Shown piece by piece: positions 10,229-21,300 of a DNA stretch of 64,000 bases. This DNA is from Arabidopsis thaliana (Eukaryota > Streptophyta > Magnoliopsida > Brassicales > Brassicaceae), in the NCBI RefSeq assembly GCF_000001735.4, contig NC_003076.8, forward strand, positions 3,906,001-3,970,000, read 5' to 3'. The notes beneath the pieces are model-generated. The model worked only from the letters and a program-made list of their open reading frames with translations. It ran no database searches and was not told where the DNA came from. The translations under genes were made by a program, and so were the position numbers. How positions within the stretch are numbered: position 1 is the stretch's first letter; each line of letters starts with the position of its first letter.

Positions 10229-12088
10229 TTAAAGCGAAGGAGGCACATACTGTCTAGACAAACTAAACAGATCTTTACCCTCAAAAGGCGATGTCCACTC
10301 TCTCCCATTTCCAACTAAAGCAGCTTCCTGCACTCCCATTGCCACACCCATCCCATTCCCATTCGTCATCATTCTTGTCCTTCCATTCATGTGCGCTTCA
10401 TACGGGGATGATGCTGCACTATATGGGGATGATGCTGCCACATACTGCTGGCTAGGTCTCACACAAGCTAGGCCTTTATCTAGACTCCAGTCGATGTTGT
10501 TGTAATCCAAATGCCCCAGTGACCCATCCGTGTTCCAGTCCAGCCCAGAAGAAGATGATCCCGCCAGTGATCCAAACCCCGAGAAGAGCCCAAGAGAAGC
10601 AGCTGGAGCCACAGCAGGCGGAGCAGAAGATCCTGCCATTCTGTGACCATTGTTGTTCACTTGGCCTTGATATTGTTGATACTGAAGTTGCTGGTACATC
10701 AGGTTTGAGTTCAGATCATTAGGAGGCAGACTTCTTGAGGGCAAGTATCCGTTAGATTGGGCCGCCTCAGATCTATTTGCAGGGTGCCAACCGCTGCCTG
10801 CTGCTGCTGCTCCGGTAAAGGATGCATTCATGGTAGAGACAGGTAGCACATTTGTGTTAGCGGATTGAGAACGTTGTTGTTGTTGCTGCTGCTGCTGCAT
10901 CACCATAACTGGTTCCCTCATATCTTGCTGCTGAAGCCTCTTGAATTGATCGCCTAGAGCCGTCACATAATGTGTTTCTTCTGTTGATCGAGACAGTGGT
11001 GTCTGTTGATATGGTATGCGTTTATTCTCTTCAAGGGGGGCATTTTGCTGCAGTTTCATCCACTGCAACTTCATGTGAATTCTTTCCAACGAATTTACAC
11101 TTTGGTTTTCGGATTCTCCACTAATGTAGCTGGATCCTCTGGGGTAACCGAGATTCTTTCTGTCAAGGGCTTCTTCCCTGCCTGCAGGATACATACCTGA
11201 GTTAGGTTGTAACTGGCCTACTGTATTCTGACTTGTGAGCACAGAAGGGACTTTGCTATTGTTAACAGAAGTACTATCACTAATATCCTCTGGTTTTCTA
11301 GACGCAGTAGATTGGTCTTGCTTCTGTCTTCTTAATGCTTCTTCTGCTTTCTCAATGTCCCCCTCTGCTGTAACCACAGCTCTTTCTACATCCTGCTTGG
11401 TGCACTTATATTTTGTTTCCAACTCTAAGATTCTACCCAACTCTTGTGATATGTCAAGCTTTAAGTTCCCAGAGGTCGGATCTAGTTTCTTATCTGCTAC
11501 TTTTGCCCCACCATCATCAAACAGCCAATTAATAGATTCCTCTATTTTCCCTTCATTCAACATAAGAGCATAAGTTGCCCGCTCATGAGGAATCCCCATA
11601 GATATAATCAGCTGAGCATGAACTTCAAGTTTTCTCGACATGAGATACTGACAGCATCGCTCATGCAACTCCTGAGCTCGCTTTTCCTTTTGACGCTGAT
11701 GCTTTCTTTCATTCTTCAGACGCATCTTATCTCGCTTGTCATTGTCAGCTCCAGGAATGATTTCTTGTTTTGCAGCAATACTAGTACTAGGTACTTTCTC
11801 TTTGTGATCTTCAGATTCACCTGACCAGCTACCATTATTAGAGACAGAATCACAGTCAGCTCCAGTTGAATCCGACTCATCAATGTGTCTGAACCGGCCA
11901 TTATTGTGAAGAGATGATGAGCCAGTTGCTGAAAGCGACTCAATGGTTTGAAATGTCCCCAAAAGTGGATTATAACCACCAACCACAACACTACTTCCAC
12001 CCATGGATCCAGACGCTTTACTAGGTGTCTTCTGTGAATCATTCATGACCTTCTTGTCTCTCGATTTCATCTTGGATGCACTAGACAT
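10229..12088 (-). CDS. UBA-domain protein, Gln-rich (At5g12120-like)
   Basis: A single coding exon of 619 residues from the ATG at 12088. Residues about 120-145 are a basic, Arg/Lys/Glu-rich helix. Residues about 155-193 form a UBA/TS-N-like three-helix module (MGIPHERATYALMLNEGKIE, then ESINWLFDDG). A second UBA-like helical stretch follows at about 213-255 (YKCTKQDVERAVVTAEGDIE). The rest is low-complexity: polyGln near 395-405, then Ser/Gly/Asn-rich with a WNTDGSLGHLDYNNIDWSLD block near 530. UBA modules usually bind ubiquitin or, as in EF-Ts, other proteins. The partner is unknown here. A leader intron is predicted just upstream of the ATG. The length agrees with the plant gene annotated as ubiquitin-associated/EF1B-type. 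Confidence 0.88.
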   Translation of the reverse strand: MSSASKMKSRDKKVMNDSQKTPSKASGSMGGSSVVVGGYNPLLGTFQTIESLSATGSSSLHNNGRFRHIDESDSTGADCDSVSNNGSWSGESEDHKEKVPSTSIAAKQEIIPGADNDKRDKMRLKNERKHQRQKEKRAQELHERCCQYLMSRKLEVHAQLIISMGIPHERATYALMLNEGKIEESINWLFDDGGAKVADKKLDPTSGNLKLDISQELGRILELETKYKCTKQDVERAVVTAEGDIEKAEEALRRQKQDQSTASRKPEDISDSTSVNNSKVPSVLTSQNTVGQLQPNSGMYPAGREEALDRKNLGYPRGSSYISGESENQSVNSLERIHMKLQWMKLQQNAPLEENKRIPYQQTPLSRSTEETHYVTALGDQFKRLQQQDMREPVMVMQQQQQQQQRSQSANTNVLPVSTMNASFTGAAAAGSGWHPANRSEAAQSNGYLPSRSLPPNDLNSNLMYQQLQYQQYQGQVNNNGHRMAGSSAPPAVAPAASLGLFSGFGSLAGSSSSGLDWNTDGSLGHLDYNNIDWSLDKGLACVRPSQQYVAASSPYSAASSPYEAHMNGRTRMMTNGNGMGVAMGVQEAALVGNGREWTSPFEGKDLFSLSRQYVPPSL

Positions 12089-12108
12089 CTTCTCAACACA
12101 AAGTTATC

Positions 12109-12566
12109 CTACAGTTTTCACAAAAAAATGAGATAAGTAAACACAATAATCTTCTCTTAACATCTATATCTAATATCAATGGTGATTTGAGCTCCAATGT
12201 CAAAGATGGAGATTCTTCAACATAGATTTCCACAGAGACGACTATTATTACTACTACATCGTTGATATCACAAACGTAATGGATCCATTGCAAGAACGAA
12301 TCAGAAAATCAAAGACGATACAACAATCTCCGGAGATCAATTCTGAATCGAATAAGGTGAAAACGCAAATTCGCGGCGACAAAGAAAGCATTAGCAGTTG
12401 AAATCAAATCCATAACAAGAAGAAGAAACCATATTTGAGCTATAGAGGGACGAAATTCGAACGAATCAAGGAAACCTAAAAGGCGAAAAAGGAAATGCGA
12501 GATTTGGAAGAAGAAACCAAATCGAAGTAATAGATCACTGACGGGACGGGAGAGAGAAAGATGAAC
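12109..12566 (-). other. Predicted 5' UTR intron of the UBA-protein gene
   Basis: On the minus strand a donor CAG|GTTCAT at 12566 and an acceptor CTGTAG|GATAAC at 12109 frame a 458 bp T-rich stretch that ends 20 bases upstream of the ATG. The first leader exon carries a CTT repeat. The prediction rests on splice consensus only. Confidence 0.5.
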
Positions 12567-12609
12567 CTGGTAGGTTGATCGGAGTCGTTGACGGAGAAGC
12601 GAGATCCGG

Positions 12610-12635
12610 AGAAGAAGAAGAAGAAGAAGAAGAAG
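12610..12635. repeat. (GAA)n/(TTC)n microsatellite in a leader
   Basis: About eight GAA units on the plus strand. The minus-strand transcript of the UBA gene would read a CTT repeat in its 5' UTR, a common feature of Arabidopsis leaders. Confidence 0.8.
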
Positions 12636-12659
12636 GTGAGAGAGCTTCAAGGCGATGAG

Positions 12660-13612
12660 GATGAGGAACGAGAGGAGAGTGCGATTATATGAATAATACC
12701 AAAAAAGAGAATAAACTCGGCGTTTCGAATCCCCAAATCGATAACACCTATTGGCAAATTAGGGTTTGGTTTAGACTAATTTTGATTTGTTTCCTTCTTT
12801 TCTTTAATTTCTTAACAAACAAACCGAAAATGAGTAGCAAAAACCAAACCAAAGTCTGAGCCATTGATTTCTTTTATTAGATTTTTTCAGTTTTTTTTTT
12901 CTTCTAGGTTCATTTCCAGTTGTCTTTGTTTTGATTTCAGTTGTCAACATAACTGATTAATTTAAACATGTTAGATTTACATGGGTAGGACTCGGACAGA
13001 AGTATTGTAGTTTTAAGGATTTTGATAACACACACAACTAATAAGGTTTGTACAAATTTCAACAAACAATTAATAATTGGATTCTGTTAGAAAATAATAT
13101 CCAAAAGTAAGAACTAAGCATAAAAAATAAAAAATAAATGCACTTTACTGAACAATAACGTCTTGTTGAATTACTTGGTGGATTAAGGAGACTTTTCAAT
13201 TGTCGAGAAAACTCTATATTCTTAAGTCTCTCACATATGAACAACATATGGTTTCAAAGACTTTTGGACAAACCATGACTTCATGATGTGTTTTTTTAAT
13301 TAATGAGTCATCTCGCCAATATGCAAGTCATACTATTAATGGTTGTATCAAAAGTCAACCCGATAACGAAAGATCTAAAACTCATTGAAGACTAATGATA
13401 TGTTTAATTAGAACCAAACTCAATCTAAAACTGTACCATAGTATTAATTAAAAATCTAAAAAACCGGAAAACTCAAAACCGAAATCAATGAACCAGCCAA
13501 AAGGAGGGGTATCATCGTCTAATATCTGAAACGACAACGTTTTGAGTGGTCTTCGCCGATTGATATAGTTGGGGTCACTCGGAGTCTGTTTTTGGATTTG
13601 ACACAAAACGCA
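12660..13612. other. Bidirectional promoter region, UBA gene and TerC gene
   Basis: Divergent intergenic region of about 950 bp. It is AT-rich, with no supported open frame and no recognised transposon. Confidence 0.5.
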
Positions 13613-16154
13613 ATGAGCTTAGCTTCAGTTATCCACCACGGAATTCTCCCTCCGGCCAAATCGGATCGAATCTTTCTTACCATTCCGGTGTTCCCGCCGG
13701 ATTTCAGAGCTCGTGGATGGACTAAGTCTCCTTTCTCTCTCCTTATAAATCCCTCTCTTGCTTCAGGTCCTCCTTCTCTCTTTCTTTACATTTTCTATAT
13801 TCCTTATCTGTGTGAATGGAAGAAGGATTCATCTATCTGAGTCATGCTAATGTGCTTCTGGGTTACGATTCTTTCAGCTGCCAATCGTCGTCTCTCTCAT
13901 CTTCCTCCTATCGCGTGTTCCAGAGGTATTGATCAGGAAGATGAAGGTGAATGCTTCTTCTCCAATATTTTCTTCTGTTTTTTTTTTTCCTGAATTGTCT
14001 GTGTCAGTCTTACTTTTGCTAGCAAGACACAATTGTATATAAAGGAAGAAGCTTTATCTTGTGACAATAATTTGTTTATGGCATGTTAGTACAGAGAAGG
14101 AGAGCAGAGAACTTCTACCACACAAAAACGATGAGAATGCAACCACTTCACGCTCTTCTTCATCAGTAGATAGTGGAGGCCTGAAAGATTATCAACAAGA
14201 AGAAACTTACAAAACTTCCTTCAAGACTGTTGCCTTGTGTGTTAGTATTCTCTTGCATCTACTAAGTGATAATGCGTTTTTGATCTATGTGCGAGACCTG
14301 ATTTCATAGTTATCTCAATAGGTTGGCACTGCGGTGGCATTTGGAATTGGAATAGGTTTGAAGGAAGGTGTTGGCAAGGCTTCAGAGTTTTTCGCAGGGT
14401 GTGTAGAGCTTACTATATATGATATATTGATTTTCACTTAACTCTTCAAGGAGATATTTCCTATCTTAACTGTTTTCAACTCTTGCAGCTACATATTGGA
14501 GCAAAGCTTGTCAGTGGACAACTTGTTTGTTTTTGTTCTTGTTTTCAAGTATTTCAAAGTGCCACTCATGTATCAGGTACCAAAACTATCTTCACAGAGC
14601 CACAGAGATTTAGCTCTTGACTACAGAGTATTCTGATTCTGTGTCCCTTTCTATAGAATAAGGTACTTACCTACGGTATAGCTGGTGCAATTGTTTTCCG
14701 TTTCACGCTCATTTTACTAGGAACAGCTACTCTTCAGGTGATTTCTATGTTTACATCAAAATATTTGTTAGTGATTATTTGTTTCATTTTTCTGCCTCAT
14801 TTACTTTTGAATTCTCTCTACTTTCTTTCAGAAATTTGAAGCAGTCAACCTACTGCTTGCTGCTGTACTCTTATATTCGTCATTCAAGGTGCATACTACC
14901 TCATCTTAGCATTTATACCTATAATCACACACAATTATTGATATGGTATTAGTTTTTCTGTCCTCAATGTGTTAATACAGTTATTTGCAAGTGAAGAAGA
15001 TGATACAGATCTATCGGACAACTTCATTGTAAAGACATGCCAGAGATTTATTCCTGTCACATGTAATATACCCGGTCTTTTTCTCCTTTTTACTGTTTGG
15101 TATGCTTCCATAGCTGATTTATTCCTCTTTTCTTTTGTTTATAACTGCTTGCAGCAAGTTACGATGGAAATCGATTTTTCACAAAGCATGATGGCATTTT
15201 GAAAGTAAGTATATGACAAAATTCCTCCTATATATTCAAGGTTTATGTATAAGTCACTGTTAAGTTTTATTGCATGTGGACTCCATGATCAAAACATTCA
15301 TGATAGTACCTTTGATTACTTCTAATTATTTCAACAATATTTTGGGCAGGCCACACCATTGCTACTTACAGTAGCAGTGATCGAGCTCAGTGACATAGCA
15401 TTTGCGGTAACTTCCGTCACCACTTTGTGAATCTGTTTTTGTCTCTTTAGAAATGAAGCAAATCACTGATACTGGTTGCCCATTTTCTTAGGTTGACTCA
15501 ATACCAGCTGTTTTTGGCGTCACAAGGGATCCTTTTATTGTCTTGACTTCTAATCTCTTTGCAATCCTAGGTATTTTTTCCCTAAACACAATTTTTGTTA
15601 ACTTCTTGCCTGTCTCTTTTGAATACTCTTGGAACTTTGAATTGAAGAGTTTATTTATTTCATCTGGTGTTTGAATTTGCCGCAGGACTAAGGTCTCTCT
15701 ATACACTGATTTCTGAAGGAATGGACGAGCTGGAATACTTGCAGGTACCTTTACCACTTCTTTAAATCTTCATTCATATTCTGTTTCATTACTTCATACT
15801 CGAGCTAAGCATCAGATACATACTTAAGAGTGCCAGTAATGCTCATTATGTACCCATGGACTAGTATGATTTGTATCTAATCTTGTCTTTGCCTTTCCCA
15901 GCCATCAATAGCAGTTGTTCTTGGCTTCATAGGAGTCAAGATGATCCTTGATTTCTTTGGTATAGATATTCTCTCTTCATCGGCAATTTCTGCTTGAACT
16001 AAACCATATATCTACAAGAAAAACTAAGCTCTCTCAACATTTCTTCCTCTTTCTAGGCTTCCACATATCAACAGAGGCATCACTTGGTGTCGTTGCACTT
16101 TCTCTCAGTACCGGAGTACTGTTGAGCCTAACAAACAAATCCAGCGACAGCTAA
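13613..16154 (+). CDS. TERC: Thylakoid TerC integral membrane protein (PDE149)
   Basis: Fourteen exons: 13613-13766, 13878-13946, 14095-14240, 14322-14398, 14489-14576, 14657-14737, 14832-14888, 14981-15062, 15155-15204, 15350-15406, 15492-15570, 15686-15744, 15902-15959, 16057-16154; the sum is 1155 bases, 384 residues. The first 50 or so residues form a Ser-rich chloroplast transit peptide. The TerC fold follows, with multiple hydrophobic helices and the signatures [20 protein letters not shown] (about 155) and [19 protein letters not shown] (about 285), whose acidic residues lie within membrane helices. In Arabidopsis this gene is PIGMENT DEFECTIVE 149 and is needed for thylakoid biogenesis and insertion of thylakoid membrane proteins. 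Length and position match At5g12130. Confidence 0.93.
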
Positions 16155-17294
16155 CTAAGAACTGAGAGCTGACTACTGAGAAACAGAATCCAGATGTATC
16201 CAACCACACAGTTCATAAGAATAATATCGCATTGTTCATCAAAGCATTTCGCTGATGTGTTACTGTAGATAAAACACACAGAAAGGGCATTCTTTCCAAG
16301 ACTCGTATTCTACTTTTTGTTTTGTCGTTAAAAAAGCAGCAAAGAACAAGACACTTTAAATCTATTTGTCTGGAAGACATGTGGTTGAGCCCCATGATTG
16401 CTTTGAGACGAGTAGAACTGTCTTTGATCGTCAAGTCATCCCATGTGCCGCTTGGTGCTCATCTTATAAGATTATTCCTTTGGACTATTAGTCTTCCCAT
16501 TTGTCTAAAAGCACAACTCTTCTTTAGGTATTACAAGATCAAACAAATCAGACTTTGAATACTCAGACACTCTCTAAAGTTGGTGTTTGGCTTATCAAAT
16601 TATGGTGGTACTCATGGTGGAAGGGTGCGGAAGACAACACTCTCAGCCTAAATATTGAGTAAAAAGAGACCAGTTGGATGCAGGAAGCCTACTAGCCTAG
16701 CAACATGAACCAAGCATGAGTAGAGTTTGCCGCAGAAAGACAGGATGATGGAGATGACCAGATCAACTGACTGTAAACTTTCAACGACACAGACCGATAT
16801 CATTTCAAAACCCGACAATGATCCAAATTTACCTAAGTTTACATCTTGAATCAATTTTCTGATACTATGAGATATACCTGAACTACCAAGGTGAACATCT
16901 GATGTTTTCAAGATGATTTTGAAATGGGATAGAGATACTCATCACCTTTAGCTTTTACTCATGGTTTGTATCTTCATCATGAAGTTTTGTAAAATCAAAG
17001 CAGATAGATAAAAAGTGAGAGTTTGCTAATAGCAATACACAAACGAGAGTCAAGAGATACACACAATACCAGTTCAAACACATGGGACTGGATTTCACTT
17101 ATTAAAGAAGTTAACTTGGTTAAACCAGAACTCTTATCACGTGGTCTGAGAGCACACAAGGACCTCACTCAAGCCTGTAAAGTAAAGGAAACCAAAGACA
17201 CAAGACATCTATTAGCAAACGCAAATTATGTGTCAACCCGAGTATCATACAAGAATGTGATGTGTTTACCGCAGAGAAAGCTCAGGGCATCGGA
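16155..17294. other. Convergent 3' flanks of TerC and CYS1
   Basis: About 1.1 kb between convergent genes, longer than two ordinary 3' UTRs need. Short open frames on both strands show no domain or codon signal that I recognise. No transposon end was seen. Confidence 0.4.
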
Positions 17295-17936
17295 TTAAAC
17301 ATCGTGAAGGTGGTTGAAACTCTCCAACTGCTTGAGATTCTCCCAAGCTTTCTCCAAAACCTTGGCCTCATAGACCTTATTGGTCTCACCATCAGCCACC
17401 TCCACAGTTAGATGGTGCATTGTTCCTGCCACAACCTGTGTTTTCGCACCAAGGAGCCTCTTGTACTCCAGAGTCAAGTTCTGTATACATAAGAGAGATC
17501 ATTGCTTAAACAAGAAAGAAAAAAACTCATCGCTTATTATAATCTTTATTTAAACAACACAAGAGGATATATGTTTCTCAGGTAGTAATTGTTCTTATAA
17601 ACATTCTGGAAACAAAATCTTCAAATCAACACTAGTACAGAAGCAAATGACACAATCCCTAAATTCTCAAACAAAAAATAACAATTCCTGATGAGAATGA
17701 CCTATATTTCGATAGATCGAACGAGAAAAATCAGCGATTTGCTAAGAGATAAACTTCGATCATCAACCAAACAGATTTTAGGATAATGAAGGCAGGAAAA
17801 GATGGGAGAATGGTACCTCGTTCTTGTTATGCTCATCGACAGCGAAACGAGCGAGACTCTCGACTTGAAGATCATTAGCATTTGCATCAATATCGCGAAC
17901 TCCTCCGACGATTGTTCCTGCTTGTTGATCCGCCAT
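17295..17936 (-). CDS. CYS1: Phytocystatin CYS1 (inhibitor of papain-like cysteine proteases)
   Basis: Two exons, 17936-17817 and 17480-17295, together 101 residues, the length of AtCYS1 (At5g12140). All three cystatin contact sites are visible: the N-terminal Gly pair (GG, residues 11-12), the reactive loop QVVAG (55-59) and the C-terminal Trp (W86). The plant-specific LARFAV helix motif is at about 28-33. There is no signal peptide, so the protein is cytosolic. Cystatins of this type block C1A papain-like proteases by inserting these loops into the active-site cleft. In Arabidopsis CYS1 is wound-induced and restrains programmed cell death. It is convergent with TerC and lies just beyond the 3' end of PHGAP1. 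Confidence 0.95.
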
Positions 17937-18392
17937 TTTCGTCTCTTTACTTTTCTGATTTTTATCTCAAATGTTTTTGATTCGTATCTAAAGTCTAAAA
18001 CCCAAAGTGTTATTGTTATATATAGAGATTAAAGCGCGTTTTTTTCTTTCCCTTCAAGAATAATTCTTCCGGAATAATAAAAGGTTATGACTCATTGTAG
18101 CACTAACTAGAGAATCTTTTTTTACTTCTTCTTTTCAATAAACTGAATTTATATGTCGGCCAACCATTTAAAATGTAGAAACAAAAACAGAGGAAATACA
18201 CACAACTTTTTACAAACCTCACTCACATAAATCACACTAACAACGAAGCAAGAGCAAACAATTTCTCATCAATTTCGTGGTAAATATATAGTTGGTTTAA
18301 CCTTGAACCGGTTTTACAAGCATGAAGAGTCTGCACAGACGAGACTTTCTTTACATTTTTCTATTTTTTTGGACAAGAGCTTCTCAAAGAGC
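17937..18392. other. CYS1 promoter and PHGAP1 3' flank
   Basis: Short spacer between two minus-strand genes. Apart from the TATA-like motif near 18020 nothing distinctive was seen. Confidence 0.45.
18017..18025 (-). promoter_or_regulatory. Likely TATA box of CYS1
   Basis: The minus strand reads CTATATATAA about 80 bases upstream of the CYS1 ATG (17936), which fits a short leader. It was called on motif and spacing only. Confidence 0.5.
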
Positions 18393-21300
18393 CTAATTCC
18401 ATGGTGGAGAAGAGGATCGGTGCAGAGAAGAAGAAGAGGAACCATAGTTGAGGTCAAGATTCTGAATCTGTTCCATAAGTTGTGACCGTCGTTCCTTGAA
18501 GAAATCCAGACGAGTGGTTAGCTCCATGAGAGCTGCAGATGTTGCAGGAGGATGATGATGTCTTCCGTAGTCCATTACCTACAAGACCGTTTACTCACAC
18601 TTTTTACACATTTGAATCTCGTGAGATTGGTTTAAACAAGACTATCACTAACCGGAGAATACTCTTCCATTGGGATGCCTAAGGATGCTGCATTCAAGCT
18701 TGGTGAGCCTGGTACTTGTCTGTTGTTTCCTCTGCCATTCCTCCAGTCTGCTCTTAGGCTAGTTTCATCCTAGATTATTCGATAGCAGAGAATGTTACTG
18801 ACAGATAATAGAATCATTTTTTATAAGATAATAGAGATTCCTCGGTTACATAATAAGATTTGTACCGTTCTCTGATTTCTTTCGTGATTAACGAAAGCAA
18901 GAATGGAATCAAAGTCCTGTTGAAAAGACTTCCTGCGAATTTGAAAAAAAATAGATTGTTATTTCTCTTAGCGAGTTTACATTCGAGTAATATCTCGTTT
19001 GAACTATTGAATAAGAGCTAGAACCAGGCATCGAGTGTAAACTCACAGTTGAGTATTGTGATTATGGAGAAACTGGTGATGGCTTTGAGCATCTGGGAGT
19101 GAACTTAAGTGATGCTGTCGCTGCTGACTTAGCTGATGATGTAATTCGGCGACTTTCTGCTTCAACCTTGCGACATCAGCTTCAGCAAGAGCAATCTCCT
19201 CAAGCTCTGCCCTTGTCTTTGCATTATATTGTGATGTTAGAACTAAGGAAAGCAAGAGATAGAACCAAAAAAAAAAAACTGCTTTCTCTAGCTAAAGTGT
19301 ATACTGACTTTGGAATCCGCAGCTTGTGAGCTAAATTGTCCACAAGAAATGCTTAGACCAACTTCAAGAGCAGATCGTAGGTCTCTCTCAGCTTGCAGTT
19401 GCTCTTGTAATCTACCCACCTGACAATTTCATGGCAAGCTTGGTCAGCAAAATGGAAGTTTATTTCCCCTCAAAATTATACCCCAAAAAAAATAGAGGAT
19501 AGAAACGTAAAATCTCAAGAGAAGGTTTATACATCTTGTTCAAGTGCCAACCGTCGTTCGTGCAAAGCCTGCTTCCTTCTCTCCAAGCTAGCTTGTAGAG
19601 CCGCATTTCCTTTAGCCTGTAGTGGTCTAATCAATCAATACAACAACATTATGGTATCAGCACATAATACTTCTAGTGCAAGAACAAGTACCTCCTTAGC
19701 GATTCGTTGTCGCAGTTCATCTTTCATGTGCTCGAGCCTCTGTATAAGAAGCCTACAAGTAGCAAACGCATTGCATCAGGATACATCAAGCTCATTTTAG
19801 AACAAAGAAAAAATTATTTTCTCAATTCAAAAGCGAAATAGAATGTTGCTTCAGTAAATACCTTTTTGACCTATTTAACCTATTTAACCATACATAATAT
19901 CTCATATGGGTTTCGCCAATAGAATATATATAAAAAGGTTTCATAGGAGTGTTAAAGAACCACAATGTATACATTCAGGATGAGTTATCTTACTCGTCAT
20001 TTCCTGAGGAATCAAATGATCCTTTAGCAGGTGTTTTCTTGCCCTGCACACAGTAAACAAAGAAAAGAATTGAGATATCACCTTAAACTCAATTTCCCTA
20101 CAACTATTTACTTCATCATACATGCAACTAACTTGTACTAAGATAATTTATTCCAAATAGATGGGACTTCCAGTAACATCTAATTTTCCTAAGACGCTGA
20201 TGGTTAGTTTTCTTATAGGATTATGCAAGTGGAAACAGCTCATCTAGCCTATAGCACCAATAAGCATGGCATTAAGAAAACTGAAGGGAAATTCATATCA
20301 TGACCTGACAACGATAGAGATCAGGAGAACTAATTTCGTCTAGTGGTGATCAAAGAGTTACAAGGACAGACAAAAATTACAAAAAAAAATCCTATAAATA
20401 CTTAATAAATGCATAGCAAGTCAGCTCCAGAGACTAGGACAACAGAATTCGACTTTTCATGCCAGACAATGGAAAACTTACGTTGCCTCTTCCCCAGGAC
20501 GAAGAACGCTTCGAATTTACTGTTGATGAGCCAGTAGTTTTACTTGCAGGTTTCTCAGCTGATGTTGTGTATCTAAGGGCCGTGAGAGGAGTACTGGGAG
20601 TAACTGAGGGTATAGCCTCTCTCCCTGATTGATAACAGTTTTCAGTAGGTGAAACGCTAGAAACTTCTATATCTTTAATAGGTTCTTCAATATGTTTTTT
20701 CACTCTAGCGGAAAAGTCTGTACTCTCGACTGAACAATGGATATCTCTAGGAGACTCAGCATCTGAATCTTCAACACCAAAACCCTGAAAGAAAAAGCAT
20801 ATTAAAAAAAAAGAATAAATTAGGATAAATTTTTCTGGCAGTTTCGCAATGGAAACCTAAATTTCAAACACCAAACATAACTAAAGACCACATTAGGCGT
20901 AACGAAAGATAGCAAGACAGTAGCAGATGGTTGACGGAATGCATACAAATGGAAACGACTTCAAAGTTCAAACTTATCCCCTATTTTAGAATTCTGAATG
21001 TAGGTGTACTATGACCAAGATTTATGGGGCAGTGGAGTAAGATGGCAAAGAACAAACCTTGTAGTCATACAGATCACTGCCAGCATAATCACTGCTCTCG
21101 CTTGGTTTTCTGCTTAGCAGAACATCATTATCATCATCTGTTTCCCCTTCTTCTATATCCAGAGTATGCAAGTCAGGATGTTTAACCACTATTTCCTCTT
21201 CATCACTTGAGTTCTCAGGCCCACTGTCGCCAATATGAGAATCAGTAGAAGTGGAGCATCTCCCAAGACCTTCATCCTGCAAACAAATAGGTGAGCAAAT

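Noticed and set aside
18393-18575. Separate small gene starting with MDYGRHHHPPA
   Set aside because: This is the last exon of PHGAP1; splice site and phase join it to the preceding exon.
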